Origin: Allobosea psychrotolerans
Lineage (GTDB): Bacteria > Pseudomonadota > Alphaproteobacteria > Rhizobiales > Beijerinckiaceae
Length of the DNA: 64,000 nucleotides
Reading direction: 5' to 3'
NCBI RefSeq assembly: GCF_002917105.1
Contig: NZ_PQFZ01000006.1
Coordinates: 256,564 to 320,563, forward strand
Made by a program: the position numbers and the translations under genes. Below, one piece after another: positions 15,419 to 23,362 of the stretch. The notes under the pieces are model-generated. The model worked only from the letters and a program-made list of their open reading frames with translations. It was not told the DNA's origin and ran no database searches. Every line of letters begins with the position of its first letter. Position 1 is the first letter of the stretch.

Positions 15419-17005
15419 ATGATCCAGACCGACCGCCGCCAGGTCCTGGCAGGCCTCGCCGCCGTTTTGAGCCTTTCAGCAGCGCCTTCCGCCCTGCTGG
15501 CCCAGCAGCCTGAGCCGCAGCAGCCCGCCCCTTCGCCGCCGCAGCCGCGCTTCGGTTTCGAGGAGGTGGTGCGCCGCGCCCGCGAGATCGCCGGCGTTCC
15601 CTACGAGCCCGGCCCGACGCTGCCGGAACCGCTCTCGAGGCTCGACTTCGATTCATGGCGCGATATCCGCTTCCGGCCCGAGCGGGCGCTGCTGGCGCAG
15701 AACGGCTCGCCGTTCCGGATGCAGATGTTCCATCCCGGCTTCCTGTTCACCCGGCCGGTTGTGGTCAACGTCGTGCGCGACGGCGTGCCGACGCCGGTGC
15801 CCTACTCCGCCAGCCTGTTCGACTACGGCAAGGTCAAGTTCGAGAAGCCGCTGCCGGTCAATCTCGGCTTCGCCGGCTTCCGGCTGCACTACCCGCTGAA
15901 CGATCCGCGCGTCCTGGACGAATTGATCTCCTTCATCGGCGCGAGCTATTTCCGGGTGCTCGGCCGCGAGCAGCGCTATGGCCTGTCCGCGCGCGGGCTG
16001 ACCATCGGGGCGGGCGTGCCCGGCGGCGAGGAGTTCCCGATGTTCCGGGAGTTCTGGGTCGAGGCGCCCGCCGCCAATGCCGACCGTGTCACGGTCTACG
16101 CCCTGCTCGATTCGGCCTCCGTCACCGGCGCCTATCGCTTCCATATCTATCCTGACGTCGACAGCGTGGTCGACATCGCCGTCACCCTGTTCCCGCGCAA
16201 GCCCATCGAGAAGCTCGGCCTCGCGCCTTTGACCTCGATGTTCTTCACCGGCGAGAACGACCGCCGCTTCCATGACGATTTCCGCACTGAATTGCATGAT
16301 TCCGACGGGCTGATGATCCATTCCGGCACCGGTGAATGGATCTGGCGCCCGCTGCGCAACCCCCGCCAGCAGGCGGTCTCCTCCTTCGTCGAGCGCAATG
16401 TGCGCGGCTTCGGCCTGATGCAGCGCGACCGCGTCTTCGAGCACTATCAGGATCTCGACCTGAGCTATGAGCTGCGGCCGTCCTACTGGATCGAGCCGCT
16501 GGGCGATTGGGGCGAGGGCGTCGTCGAACTGATCGAGCTGCCGACGACTGACGAGACCAACGACAATATCGTCGCGCTCTGGGCCCCGAAGTCGCCGCTC
16601 GAACCCGGCCGCGAATTCTCCTTCGGCTACAAGCTCACCGCGATGCTCGACTCGGCCGATCTGCATCCGGGCGGGCGCATCATCAACACCTATCAGGCCA
16701 AGCCCAAGGCGCTCGGCTCGGGCGAACCGGTCACCGAGGGCGCTCGCCGCTTCATCGTCGATTTCGCCGGCGGCGACCTCGAATACCATCTGCGCCAGCC
16801 CGACAAGGTCGAGATCGTGCCCTCGATCGCCTATGGCCGCATCGACCGCGCCTTCATCGTGCCCAACCCCAAGACGCAAGGCTTCCGCGCCTTCATCGAC
16901 ATCGTCGTCGAGCCCGGCCAGCTCGCGGAGATGCGCGCCTTCCTCAGGAGCGGCGAGAAGACCCTGACCGAGACCTGGAGCTATCCCTGGCGGGCGGAAA
17001 GCTGA
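15419..17005 (+). CDS. Periplasmic glucan biosynthesis protein, OpgG/OpgD (MdoG) family
   Basis: A 528-residue periplasmic protein for osmoregulated periplasmic glucan synthesis, acting on the glucan backbone made by the OpgH glycosyltransferase. The N terminus TDRRQVLAGLAAVLSLSAAP is a twin-arginine signal, as in OpgD; a Pro/Gln-rich linker follows to about residue 45. The family core starts at FGFEEVVRRAREIAG and includes SWRDIRFRPERALL, MFHPGFLF and the acidic centre region with YWIEPLGDWGEG. Full length for the family. No opgH is adjacent, so the partner lies elsewhere. OpgG versus OpgD cannot be settled by eye. Confidence 0.92.
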   Translation: MIQTDRRQVLAGLAAVLSLSAAPSALLAQQPEPQQPAPSPPQPRFGFEEVVRRAREIAGVPYEPGPTLPEPLSRLDFDSWRDIRFRPERALLAQNGSPFRMQMFHPGFLFTRPVVVNVVRDGVPTPVPYSASLFDYGKVKFEKPLPVNLGFAGFRLHYPLNDPRVLDELISFIGASYFRVLGREQRYGLSARGLTIGAGVPGGEEFPMFREFWVEAPAANADRVTVYALLDSASVTGAYRFHIYPDVDSVVDIAVTLFPRKPIEKLGLAPLTSMFFTGENDRRFHDDFRTELHDSDGLMIHSGTGEWIWRPLRNPRQQAVSSFVERNVRGFGLMQRDRVFEHYQDLDLSYELRPSYWIEPLGDWGEGVVELIELPTTDETNDNIVALWAPKSPLEPGREFSFGYKLTAMLDSADLHPGGRIINTYQAKPKALGSGEPVTEGARRFIVDFAGGDLEYHLRQPDKVEIVPSIAYGRIDRAFIVPNPKTQGFRAFIDIVVEPGQLAEMRAFLRSGEKTLTETWSYPWRAES

Positions 17006-17014
17006 GGTCCGCCA

Positions 17015-17584
17015 TCAGGTCAGCAGCTTGACCAGCCAGTCCGGATGCAGACCCCAGCCGAGGAAGCCCGCCAGCCCCATCACGATGCCGGTGCCGCCCG
17101 ACAGCCAGGCCAGGCACAGCAGCATCCAGCTCTCGGTCAGCGCCGCAACCGCCGCGGCCGCGATGGCGATCGAGATCAGTGCATCGGAGATGTCGAACTG
17201 GTCGTCCTGGAAGTTGAGCTTTTCGATCGAGGCTTCCAGCCGCTTCGCCTTTTCGAACAGCGTCTTGGACGAGGCGTCGTAGCCGGCGATCGCCTCGTCG
17301 TTGCGCTTGCGCTCCGTCGCGACGGCCTGAGCATCCAGACCAGGCAGGTTCGCCGTGAGGCGGATCGTCTGATTGGCCGCCTCGACGATGCGCAGCTTCA
17401 TCCGCGCTGCCTGGTATTCGTTCCAGCTATCGACCGAATCGGCCTTGGCCGTCTGGATGGCCTGGACGATGTTGTCGTCCTTGATCTTGGAGACGGCGGT
17501 GAACACCGACAGGATGACCACCGTCACCGCGACGAGGCTGTTCATGCGCTTATTGGCGCTGTCGCTCTTGGTCTCGATATCCAT
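17015..17584 (-). CDS. DUF4337 membrane protein
   Basis: A 189-residue protein with one N-terminal membrane segment (about 15-33), a central soluble, helical part rich in charged residues (about 40-135), and two C-terminal membrane segments (about 137-180). The stretch KIKDDNIVQAIQTAKADSVDSWNEYQAARMK is characteristic of DUF4337 proteins. Function is unknown. The start at 17584 fits this family; longer in-frame extension to 17647 is not supported. It converges on the glucan gene with 9 bp between stops. Confidence 0.82.
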   Translation of the reverse strand: MDIETKSDSANKRMNSLVAVTVVILSVFTAVSKIKDDNIVQAIQTAKADSVDSWNEYQAARMKLRIVEAANQTIRLTANLPGLDAQAVATERKRNDEAIAGYDASSKTLFEKAKRLEASIEKLNFQDDQFDISDALISIAIAAAAVAALTESWMLLCLAWLSGGTGIVMGLAGFLGWGLHPDWLVKLLT

Positions 17585-17683
17585 GATGCCCCGCTTGTTC
17601 CGTTCACTCCGGCAATAGCTGATTCCCGGCGCGTGCGGGCATCGCACCCCGGAATCTCTCGACCGCGCCCCGCACGGCCGCTC

Positions 17684-18073
17684 TCAGCCGTCCGAAGCTG
17701 CCGCAACGACCTCGATCTCGACCTTGAAGGCCGGCAGCGTGAAACCCGAGACGATCATCAGCGTGGAGGCCGGCGGCGGCGAACCGACATGAGCGTCGCG
17801 CGATTCCATATAGCCCTTCATATGGGCGCGGTCGGTGACATAGGCGTTGATGCGCACGATATCGGCCAGCGTCATGCCGGCTTCACCCAGGATCGCCGCG
17901 ATATTGGCGAAGCAGAGATCGGCCTGGGCGCGGACATCCTCCGGAACCGTGCCGTCCTGGGCGACGCCGAGCTGGCCCGAGCAGAAGACGAGTCGCTGGC
18001 CGGCCGGCAATTCGACGCCATGGCTGTAGCGGGCGAAGGGTTTGGCGATCGTGGTCGGTGCGAGCGGCTTCAT
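17684..18073 (-). CDS. RidA-like (YjgF/YER057c/UK114) protein lacking the usual catalytic arginine
   Basis: A 129-residue chorismate-mutase-like trimer-forming family member. Conserved features are FCSGQLGVAQDGTVPEDVRAQ (about 30-50) and the terminal FKVEIEVVAAA. RidA enzymes that hydrolyse reactive enamine/imine intermediates use an arginine in the motif PAR-S just before the last strand. Here the equivalent stretch reads PPASTLMIV, with Ser at that position. The protein is therefore more like the Rid subgroups without deaminase activity. It is transcribed away from the Inh-type lipoprotein gene across a region with a perfect 21-bp palindrome. Confidence 0.88.
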   Translation of the reverse strand: MKPLAPTTIAKPFARYSHGVELPAGQRLVFCSGQLGVAQDGTVPEDVRAQADLCFANIAAILGEAGMTLADIVRINAYVTDRAHMKGYMESRDAHVGSPPPASTLMIVSGFTLPAFKVEIEVVAAASDG

Positions 18074-18228
18074 GGCAAAGGTCTCCAGGCAGGCGGCAGG
18101 ACTATGCCTTGCGAGAGGGCCTGGAACCAGAGCGCGCGTCGCGGGTTCGCAAGCAGTCGGGCCTGCTCCGGATCATCGGCCCGGACAGCGGAAACCGGTC
18201 TTCGGGTCAAGCCGATGCATGATCACAG

Positions 18229-18275
18229 TTTTACAGCATCGGACCGAATACGATATTCGGTCCGATGCTGTAAAA
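18229..18275. repeat. Perfect 21-bp inverted repeat in a divergent promoter region
   Basis: Arms 18229-18249 and 18255-18275 are exact reverse complements around a 5-base centre; the core is ACAGCATCGGACCGAAT. It lies between the starts of the RidA-like gene (minus) and the lipoprotein gene (plus). It could be a repeat element, or a structure affecting both promoters. Confidence 0.75.
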
Positions 18276-18368
18276 GCAGCGCAGCAATGTCCTGCTCATG
18301 CCATGTTCAGCCGGCGTGGCCATGATCGGAGACGAGACGTGCAGAATGATGATCGAACGGAACGCCGC

Positions 18369-19079
18369 ATGACCACCAAGATCGCAGGCAGGCCTCGCAC
18401 CGCAGGCGCGGCCATGCTCCTCAAGGCCGCCGGCCTCGTGCCCCTGCTCGCCTTGACCGCCTGCGCGGGCTCGCAGCGTTTCAGCTTCGACAGCCCTGGT
18501 CGATCAGGCATGCCGAGCTACGACCCGCCGCCGCTGCAATCGGCGCCGCCGATCAGTTCCGCGCCCGTGACCTCGGAGCCGCTGCCCCCGCCGGGCGGCT
18601 ATCCCGTCGCCTCCGCGCCGGCCTCGCCCGGCGCCTTACCGCCGCCGCAGGACCCCTACTACAACCCCAATGCCGGCGCTCCCGTCAGCGCGACCCCGCC
18701 CCCCGCCCAGCCCGCCGAGGTGCCGGCCTTGCGTGGCGGCGGCGGCCAGGTCGCCACACTGGGCGGCGGAGCCGGCCCGGCGCGCGGCGCGGTTTCGTCG
18801 CGCGATGGCATCGTCGGCAACTGGACGGCGCGCGAAGCCACCGGCGGCTCCTGCAAGGTCCAGCTCTCCAGCGCGCCTGCGCTTGACCTCTACCGCGCCA
18901 ACGCGGCCGGCTGCGCCAACCGCGACCTGCAGAAGGTCACCGCCTGGGACTACCGTGACGGCGAGGTCTATCTCTATCAGCAAGGCGGCTCGGTGGTCGC
19001 GCGCCTGCGCGCCAGCGATGGCGGCGCGATGAACGGCGCCGTGACGAAATCGGGCGCCGCGCTCTCGCTCAACCGCTAG
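18369..19079 (+). CDS. Lipoprotein with AprI/Inh protease-inhibitor-like C-terminal domain
   Basis: A 236-residue predicted lipoprotein. The signal ends in the lipobox LTAC-A (Cys near residue 33), after which a Pro/Ser-rich low-complexity segment (about 45-130) tethers a C-terminal domain (about 145-236). That domain has GIVGNWTAREATGGSCKVQL, a later Cys in AAGCANRDLQKV and W-DY, the layout of the Inh metalloprotease inhibitor fold with a disulfide. In alphaproteobacteria such proteins are common envelope lipoproteins and need not inhibit a protease. The start at 18369 is chosen because the signal peptide begins there; the ribosome site is weak. Confidence 0.8.
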   Translation: MTTKIAGRPRTAGAAMLLKAAGLVPLLALTACAGSQRFSFDSPGRSGMPSYDPPPLQSAPPISSAPVTSEPLPPPGGYPVASAPASPGALPPPQDPYYNPNAGAPVSATPPPAQPAEVPALRGGGGQVATLGGGAGPARGAVSSRDGIVGNWTAREATGGSCKVQLSSAPALDLYRANAAGCANRDLQKVTAWDYRDGEVYLYQQGGSVVARLRASDGGAMNGAVTKSGAALSLNR

Positions 19080-19080
19080 A

Positions 19081-19206
19081 GTGTTTTCGAGCGAAGTGGA
19101 TACCGGTTCCCTCGCGACAAACGCGAAGCGTTTGCGCGGAGAAAACGCGTTAAAACAATAGCCTAGAGCAATTGAACGATCCATTTGGATCGGAAATGGC
19201 TCTAGG
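19081..19206. repeat. Intergenic repeat with nested hairpins
   Basis: Directly follows the lipoprotein stop. It contains ACCGGTTCCCTCGCGACAAA, AACGCGAAGCGTTTGCGC and AGAGCAATTGAACGATCC facing GGATCGGAAATGGCTCT. It resembles the family D elements in its CCGGTTCCC core and may also act as a terminator region. Confidence 0.6.
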
Positions 19207-19236
19207 TCTGATCAGCATTCGAGCTTCGCCTTGAGC

Positions 19237-19325
19237 CGTCATTGCGAGCGCAAGCGAAGCAATCCAAGGGGCCGTCGAGCGAGACCTCCTGGATTGCTTC
19301 GTCGCTGACGCCCCTCGCAATGACG
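19237..19325. repeat. Intergenic inverted repeat, family E
   Basis: TCATTGCGAGCGCAAGCGAA and GCAATCCA on the left face TGGATTGCTTCGTCGCTGAC and CCTCGCAATGA on the right, making a long imperfect hairpin. Only one copy is seen in the window. Confidence 0.7.
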
Positions 19326-19365
19326 ATTCAAGCCAAAGCGAAAATGCGCTGGCGGCGCGCGCCGG

Positions 19366-19986
19366 TCAGGCGCGCGAGGAGCGTCCGAACAGGGCCTGCG
19401 GCCAGAATCTGCGCTGCAGCGACAGCGCCAGCGTGGCGAAGCCCTTGGCGTTGTCGAAGGCCTCGTCGAGGATGGTGAAGGGCGTCGGCCCGCCGGTCGC
19501 GATCGAGCCCTCGACATCGTTGTAGCCGCCGACGAGATCGGCCTCGAACTTGCGCGCGAGACGGCGCATCGCCGCATTCTCCGGCAGGCAGGTCATGTAG
19601 AGCGTGCGGATGCCGCGATTGCGCCCGGCCGTGATCAGGCGGCTGAACAATTGCTCGCCGAGCCCGCGCCGGCGCCAGGCCTTCTCGACGCTGAAGGCGG
19701 CCTCGCCGGTCTGGGTGACGATGTCCTCCAGCCCGCGCAACTCGCCTGCACCGCGAACCTCGCCGTCCTCGATATAGGCATAGACCAGCCCGCCGACGCC
19801 GAAGGTCGTCGCGGCGTAGTTGACGAGGAAATCATCGTTCACGGCCGTGCCGAAGCGCTCGCGCCGCGTCACCGCGTCGAGCCGGAGCAGATGGGCGGTG
19901 AAGAGGTCGCGTTCCGTGGGCCAAAGCCGACGGATTTCACCATGGCCGGTCACAGCGCCGGCCTTTTTGGAACTTGCCAATGTCAT
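19366..19986 (-). CDS. GNAT-family N-acetyltransferase
   Basis: A 206-residue GCN5-fold acetyltransferase. The acetyl-CoA binding segment is AFSVEKAWRRRGLGEQLFSRL (about 98-118), preceded by YAYIEDGEVRGAGELR. A helical extension with FDNAKGFATLALSLQRRFW follows the domain. The substrate is unknown. It is not in an operon: a repeat-filled gap lies downstream and a 110-bp gap upstream separates it from the ABC ATPase gene. Confidence 0.85.
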   Translation of the reverse strand: MTLASSKKAGAVTGHGEIRRLWPTERDLFTAHLLRLDAVTRRERFGTAVNDDFLVNYAATTFGVGGLVYAYIEDGEVRGAGELRGLEDIVTQTGEAAFSVEKAWRRRGLGEQLFSRLITAGRNRGIRTLYMTCLPENAAMRRLARKFEADLVGGYNDVEGSIATGGPTPFTILDEAFDNAKGFATLALSLQRRFWPQALFGRSSRA

Positions 19987-20097
19987 CTCCTGTAACAGCG
20001 CGAAATCGCTGCGCTACCGACCAGGAGGCGTGTCTTCCCTAACTTGTGCATCAGATCGTATGTTGCAGCGCACAATACAAGAGGCGCGCCGCCGAAT

Positions 20098-21516
20098 TCA
20101 ACGCCCGATCGTGATCACCTCGTCGGCCGTCGCCGCCAGCAGGGCCCGGTCATGCCCGATCAGCACGAGTCCGACCTCCTCGCCCGCAACGACCTCCCGC
20201 AAGAGCGCGATCGTCTCGCGCTGGACCAGCGGATCGAGCCGCGAGGTCGGCTCGTCCGCCACGATCAGCTCCGGCTTCATCAGCAGGATGCGCGCCAGCG
20301 CCAGTCTTTGCGCCTCGCCGCCCGAGACTTCTCCCGGCCGGCGCCGCAGCAATCGCGGATCAAGCCGCAGCCGCTCGAGCAGGGGCGGCAGATCGCGGAC
20401 GAGATCGAGCTCGGGCGAGACCTCCTTGAGGTCGGCGAGCTGCAGGCCGAGGCTGCGGCCGGGCAGGAAGACGCTGGCGGGGTCCTGATGCAGCTTCTGG
20501 TAGCGGCGACGCAGGCGCTTCAGCGCCGTGCGATCGCGATAGGGGTCGCAGCCGGCCCAGCTCACCTCGCCGGCATCGGGCGCCTGCAAGCCGAGCAGGA
20601 TATTGCCGAGCGTGGTCTTGCCGCAGCCGCTGGGGCCGGTGAGCGCGAGCACGCCACCGCGCGGGACATGGATGTCGAGCCCCTCGAACAGCGCCGCCCG
20701 GCCCCGGAAACCGAAACGCAGGCCATGACCGGCAAGCACCGGAGCATCGACCGCGCAGCAGCGCAGGCTCGGCCGCCAGCGCGAGGGATCGGCCTCGATC
20801 CAGGCGCGGGTATAGGCCTGGCGCGGCGTCGCGAAGACGGCCGCGCTCTCGCCCTGCTCGACGATACGGCCTTCGCACAGGACTGCGAGCCGCCCGCCGA
20901 GCGCGCGCGCCAGCGCGATGTCATGCGTGATCACCAGGAGCGCGCGCCCGGCCTGCCCGAGCGACAGCAGGAGATCGCGCGTCTGGTCGAGCCTTTCGGG
21001 ATCGAGCCCCTTGGTCGGCTCGTCGGCGATCAGCAGCGGCGCGCGCCCCACCAGGACGGAGGCGACGAGCACGCGCTGCGCCATGCCGCCCGACAGCGTC
21101 AGCGGATAGGCCTGTGCGATCTCCGGCGCGAGCCCGACGGCCTGCAGCACTGCGGCGGCATCGGTCGGCCCAGCCCGCTCGAAGAGCTGGCGGCCGATGC
21201 GCATCGTCGGGTCGAGCGCGGCGCGCGGCTCCTGCGGCAGCAGCATGGTCTCGCGCGACCAGAACAGCCGCAGGAGCCCGGCCTGCCCGGCATCGACCGG
21301 CGCATGGCCGTTGATCGCGATCGTCCCACTCGCAGCGAAGCCTTGCGGCAAGAGGCCCATCACCGCCTGGGCGATCAGGCTCTTGCCGCTGCCGGTCTCA
21401 CCGATCAGGACCAGCGTCCCGCCGGCCTCGACCGCGAGATCGACGCCGGCAACGACCAGCGCGCCATGGCCGTCGCGAATGGCGAGACCGCGGATGACGA
21501 GGGCGGGCGGGCTCAT
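20098..21516 (-). CDS. Double-domain ABC ATPase of a peptide/nickel-type importer (DppD-DppF fusion)
   Basis: One 472-residue chain holds two complete ATPase domains. First: Walker A GETGSGKS (39-46), signature LSGGMAQR (141-148), Walker B LLIADEP (161-167). Second: Walker A GPSGCGKT (294-301), signature VSGGEAQR (397-404), Walker B LIVADEP (417-423). It energises uptake through the two permeases encoded just upstream, in the PepT/Opp-Dpp-Nik class. Its start overlaps the stop of the DppC-like permease by 4 bp, so it is the last gene of a tightly coupled operon. The operon leader has a cobalamin riboswitch, which points to cobalt, corrinoid or nickel traffic rather than plain peptide uptake. 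Confidence 0.92.
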   Translation of the reverse strand: MSPPALVIRGLAIRDGHGALVVAGVDLAVEAGGTLVLIGETGSGKSLIAQAVMGLLPQGFAASGTIAINGHAPVDAGQAGLLRLFWSRETMLLPQEPRAALDPTMRIGRQLFERAGPTDAAAVLQAVGLAPEIAQAYPLTLSGGMAQRVLVASVLVGRAPLLIADEPTKGLDPERLDQTRDLLLSLGQAGRALLVITHDIALARALGGRLAVLCEGRIVEQGESAAVFATPRQAYTRAWIEADPSRWRPSLRCCAVDAPVLAGHGLRFGFRGRAALFEGLDIHVPRGGVLALTGPSGCGKTTLGNILLGLQAPDAGEVSWAGCDPYRDRTALKRLRRRYQKLHQDPASVFLPGRSLGLQLADLKEVSPELDLVRDLPPLLERLRLDPRLLRRRPGEVSGGEAQRLALARILLMKPELIVADEPTSRLDPLVQRETIALLREVVAGEEVGLVLIGHDRALLAATADEVITIGR

Positions 21517-22412
21517 CGTTCAGTCTCCTGGCCCGAATCGGGTTCCGACAAGGCCTGCCCGAGCAGGGTCGCGCCGAGCACGGAGATGAAGATCGCCAGG
21601 CAAGGCGCCGCCATCTGCACCGGCGCCTCGGCGAGGTAAGGCAGGAGTTCGCCGATCATCGCGCCCCATTCCGGCGTCGGCGGCTGCAAGCCCAGGCCCA
21701 GGAAGCCGAGCGCCGAGATCGACATGATCGCGGCCCCCAGCCCCAGCGTCGCCAGCGTCGTGGTCTGGCGCAGCACGGCGGGCAGGACGTGTCGGACGAG
21801 CAGGGTGCGCACTGGGAAGCCCGCCAGCCGTGCCGCCTCGACATGCGGCTCCTTGAGCTCGCCCAGCGCGATGGCGCGCGCCATCCGGGCGAATTGCGGC
21901 CACAGCGTCAATTTGATGCCGATCAGCATGGGCAGCACGCCGCCGCCGAGAAAGCCGGAGATCACCAGCGCCAGCAGGATGCCGGGAAAAGCCAGCATCA
22001 GATCGGCGAGACGCATGATCGCCATCTCGCTCCAGCGCCCGGCATAGGCGGCGATCAGGCCGAGCCCGAGGCCAAGCCCCGTGGCGGCGCCGACGCAGGC
22101 GAGCGCGATCCCCAGCGAGCGACCCGCCCCATGCGCCAGCCGCGCGAACACGTCGCGCCCGACATGGTCCGTTCCGAGCGGATGCGCGAGCGAGGGTCCT
22201 TCGAGCACATGCAGCAGGTCCTGCACTGTGGGATCATGCGGCGACAGCAAGGGCCCAAACAGCGCGAGCCCAGCCACGACGGCCAGCAGGACCAGCGGCA
22301 AGGCGAGACCGGCCTTTGGCCGATATCCGCCCTCAGCCCTCATCCCGAGGAGCATTCGGAACGGCTCGTCGGGACGAGGTTTGATGAGGTCGGAAACCGC
22401 CTGCCCGCTCAT
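21513..22412 (-). CDS. ABC transporter permease, DppC/NikC-like
   Basis: Inner-membrane permease of 299 residues: an N-terminal membrane segment near 36-54, then PHDPTVQDLLHVLEGPSLAHPLGTDHVGRDVFARL typical of DppC proteins, and the EAA-like loop around ALGELKEPHVEAARLAGFPV. The start at 22412 overlaps the upstream permease stop by 4 bp. Residues about 8-30 are encoded by a degenerate copy of family B repeat sequence (about 22336-22390), an unusual intrusion into coding DNA; an internal ATG at 22343 could restore a shorter N terminus. Confidence 0.9.
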   Translation of the reverse strand: MSGQAVSDLIKPRPDEPFRMLLGMRAEGGYRPKAGLALPLVLLAVVAGLALFGPLLSPHDPTVQDLLHVLEGPSLAHPLGTDHVGRDVFARLAHGAGRSLGIALACVGAATGLGLGLGLIAAYAGRWSEMAIMRLADLMLAFPGILLALVISGFLGGGVLPMLIGIKLTLWPQFARMARAIALGELKEPHVEAARLAGFPVRTLLVRHVLPAVLRQTTTLATLGLGAAIMSISALGFLGLGLQPPTPEWGAMIGELLPYLAEAPVQMAAPCLAIFISVLGATLLGQALSEPDSGQETER

Positions 22413-23362
22413 GCCGGAAACCTCGCGGCCTGGCGCGGATCCAGAGCGAGGCAGGCAAGATCGGCCAGGAGGTTGACGCCGGCATAGACCAGCCCGATCA
22501 CCAGCCCCGCGCCCATCACCACCGGCAGGTCGCGGGCGAGCAGCGCCTTGACCAGCAATTCACCCAGCCCCGGATAGTTGAACAGCATCTCGACCACGAC
22601 GAAGCCGTCGACCATGTAGGCGAATTGCAGGGCGGCGAACGTCGCGACCGGGATCGCCGCATTCCGCAGGCCGTGATGGCGGAAGGCCGATGCGGCCGAG
22701 CGCCCCCTGATCCGCGCGAAGGTCATGTAGAAGGCGCCACGCACCTCGACCACCGCATTGCGGATGATCCTGACCGAGAAGGCCGCCAGGCCCAGCGCCA
22801 GCGTCAAGGCCGGCAGGACCATATGGGCGCCTGTCCGGTAGCCCGCGGGCGGCAGCCAGCGCAGGCTGAGCGCAAAGACCGAGATCAGGCCGATGCCGAC
22901 GAGGAAGCTCGGCAGCGAGGCGAGCGCCACGGCGATGCCTGTCGTCACGCGATCGAGCCAGCCTCCCGGCGCAAAACCGCAGGCAATGCCGAGCGGCAGG
23001 GCGATGAGATAGGAGACCAGCCAGCCGAGCGCGCCCAGGCCGAGCGTGAAGCGGCCGTGATAGGCGATCTCCTGCCGCACCGGCTGGCGCGAGACCAGCG
23101 ATTGGCCGAGATCGCCGGTCGCGATGCGGCCGAGCCAGGCGGCGTATTGCACGGCCAAGGGCCGGTCGAGCCCTTCCTCGCGGCGAATGCGTTCGGTCGT
23201 CTCGATCGTCACCCGCTCGTCGCCGACACGGGCCGCCGCGATGCGCAGCGCCATGTCGCCGGGCAAGGCATGGATGAAGGCGAAGCACAGCGTCGCCAAG
23301 AGCCAGGCCGTCAGCGCGGCCTGCGCGGCGCGCGTCCCGAGCAGCATGAGCGCCGGCCTCAC
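22409..23362 (-). CDS. ABC transporter permease, DppB/NikB-like
   Basis: Inner-membrane permease of 317 residues with six predicted membrane segments. The N-terminal membrane anchor, the periplasmic loop ending in DLGQSLVSRQPV, the FLVGIGLISVFAL segment and the FNYPGLGELLVKALLARD motif are typical of DppB. It begins 4 bp inside the end of the binding-protein gene and ends 4 bp inside the next permease, so translation is coupled along the operon. Confidence 0.92.
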   Translation of the reverse strand: MRPALMLLGTRAAQAALTAWLLATLCFAFIHALPGDMALRIAAARVGDERVTIETTERIRREEGLDRPLAVQYAAWLGRIATGDLGQSLVSRQPVRQEIAYHGRFTLGLGALGWLVSYLIALPLGIACGFAPGGWLDRVTTGIAVALASLPSFLVGIGLISVFALSLRWLPPAGYRTGAHMVLPALTLALGLAAFSVRIIRNAVVEVRGAFYMTFARIRGRSAASAFRHHGLRNAAIPVATFAALQFAYMVDGFVVVEMLFNYPGLGELLVKALLARDLPVVMGAGLVIGLVYAGVNLLADLACLALDPRQAARFPA

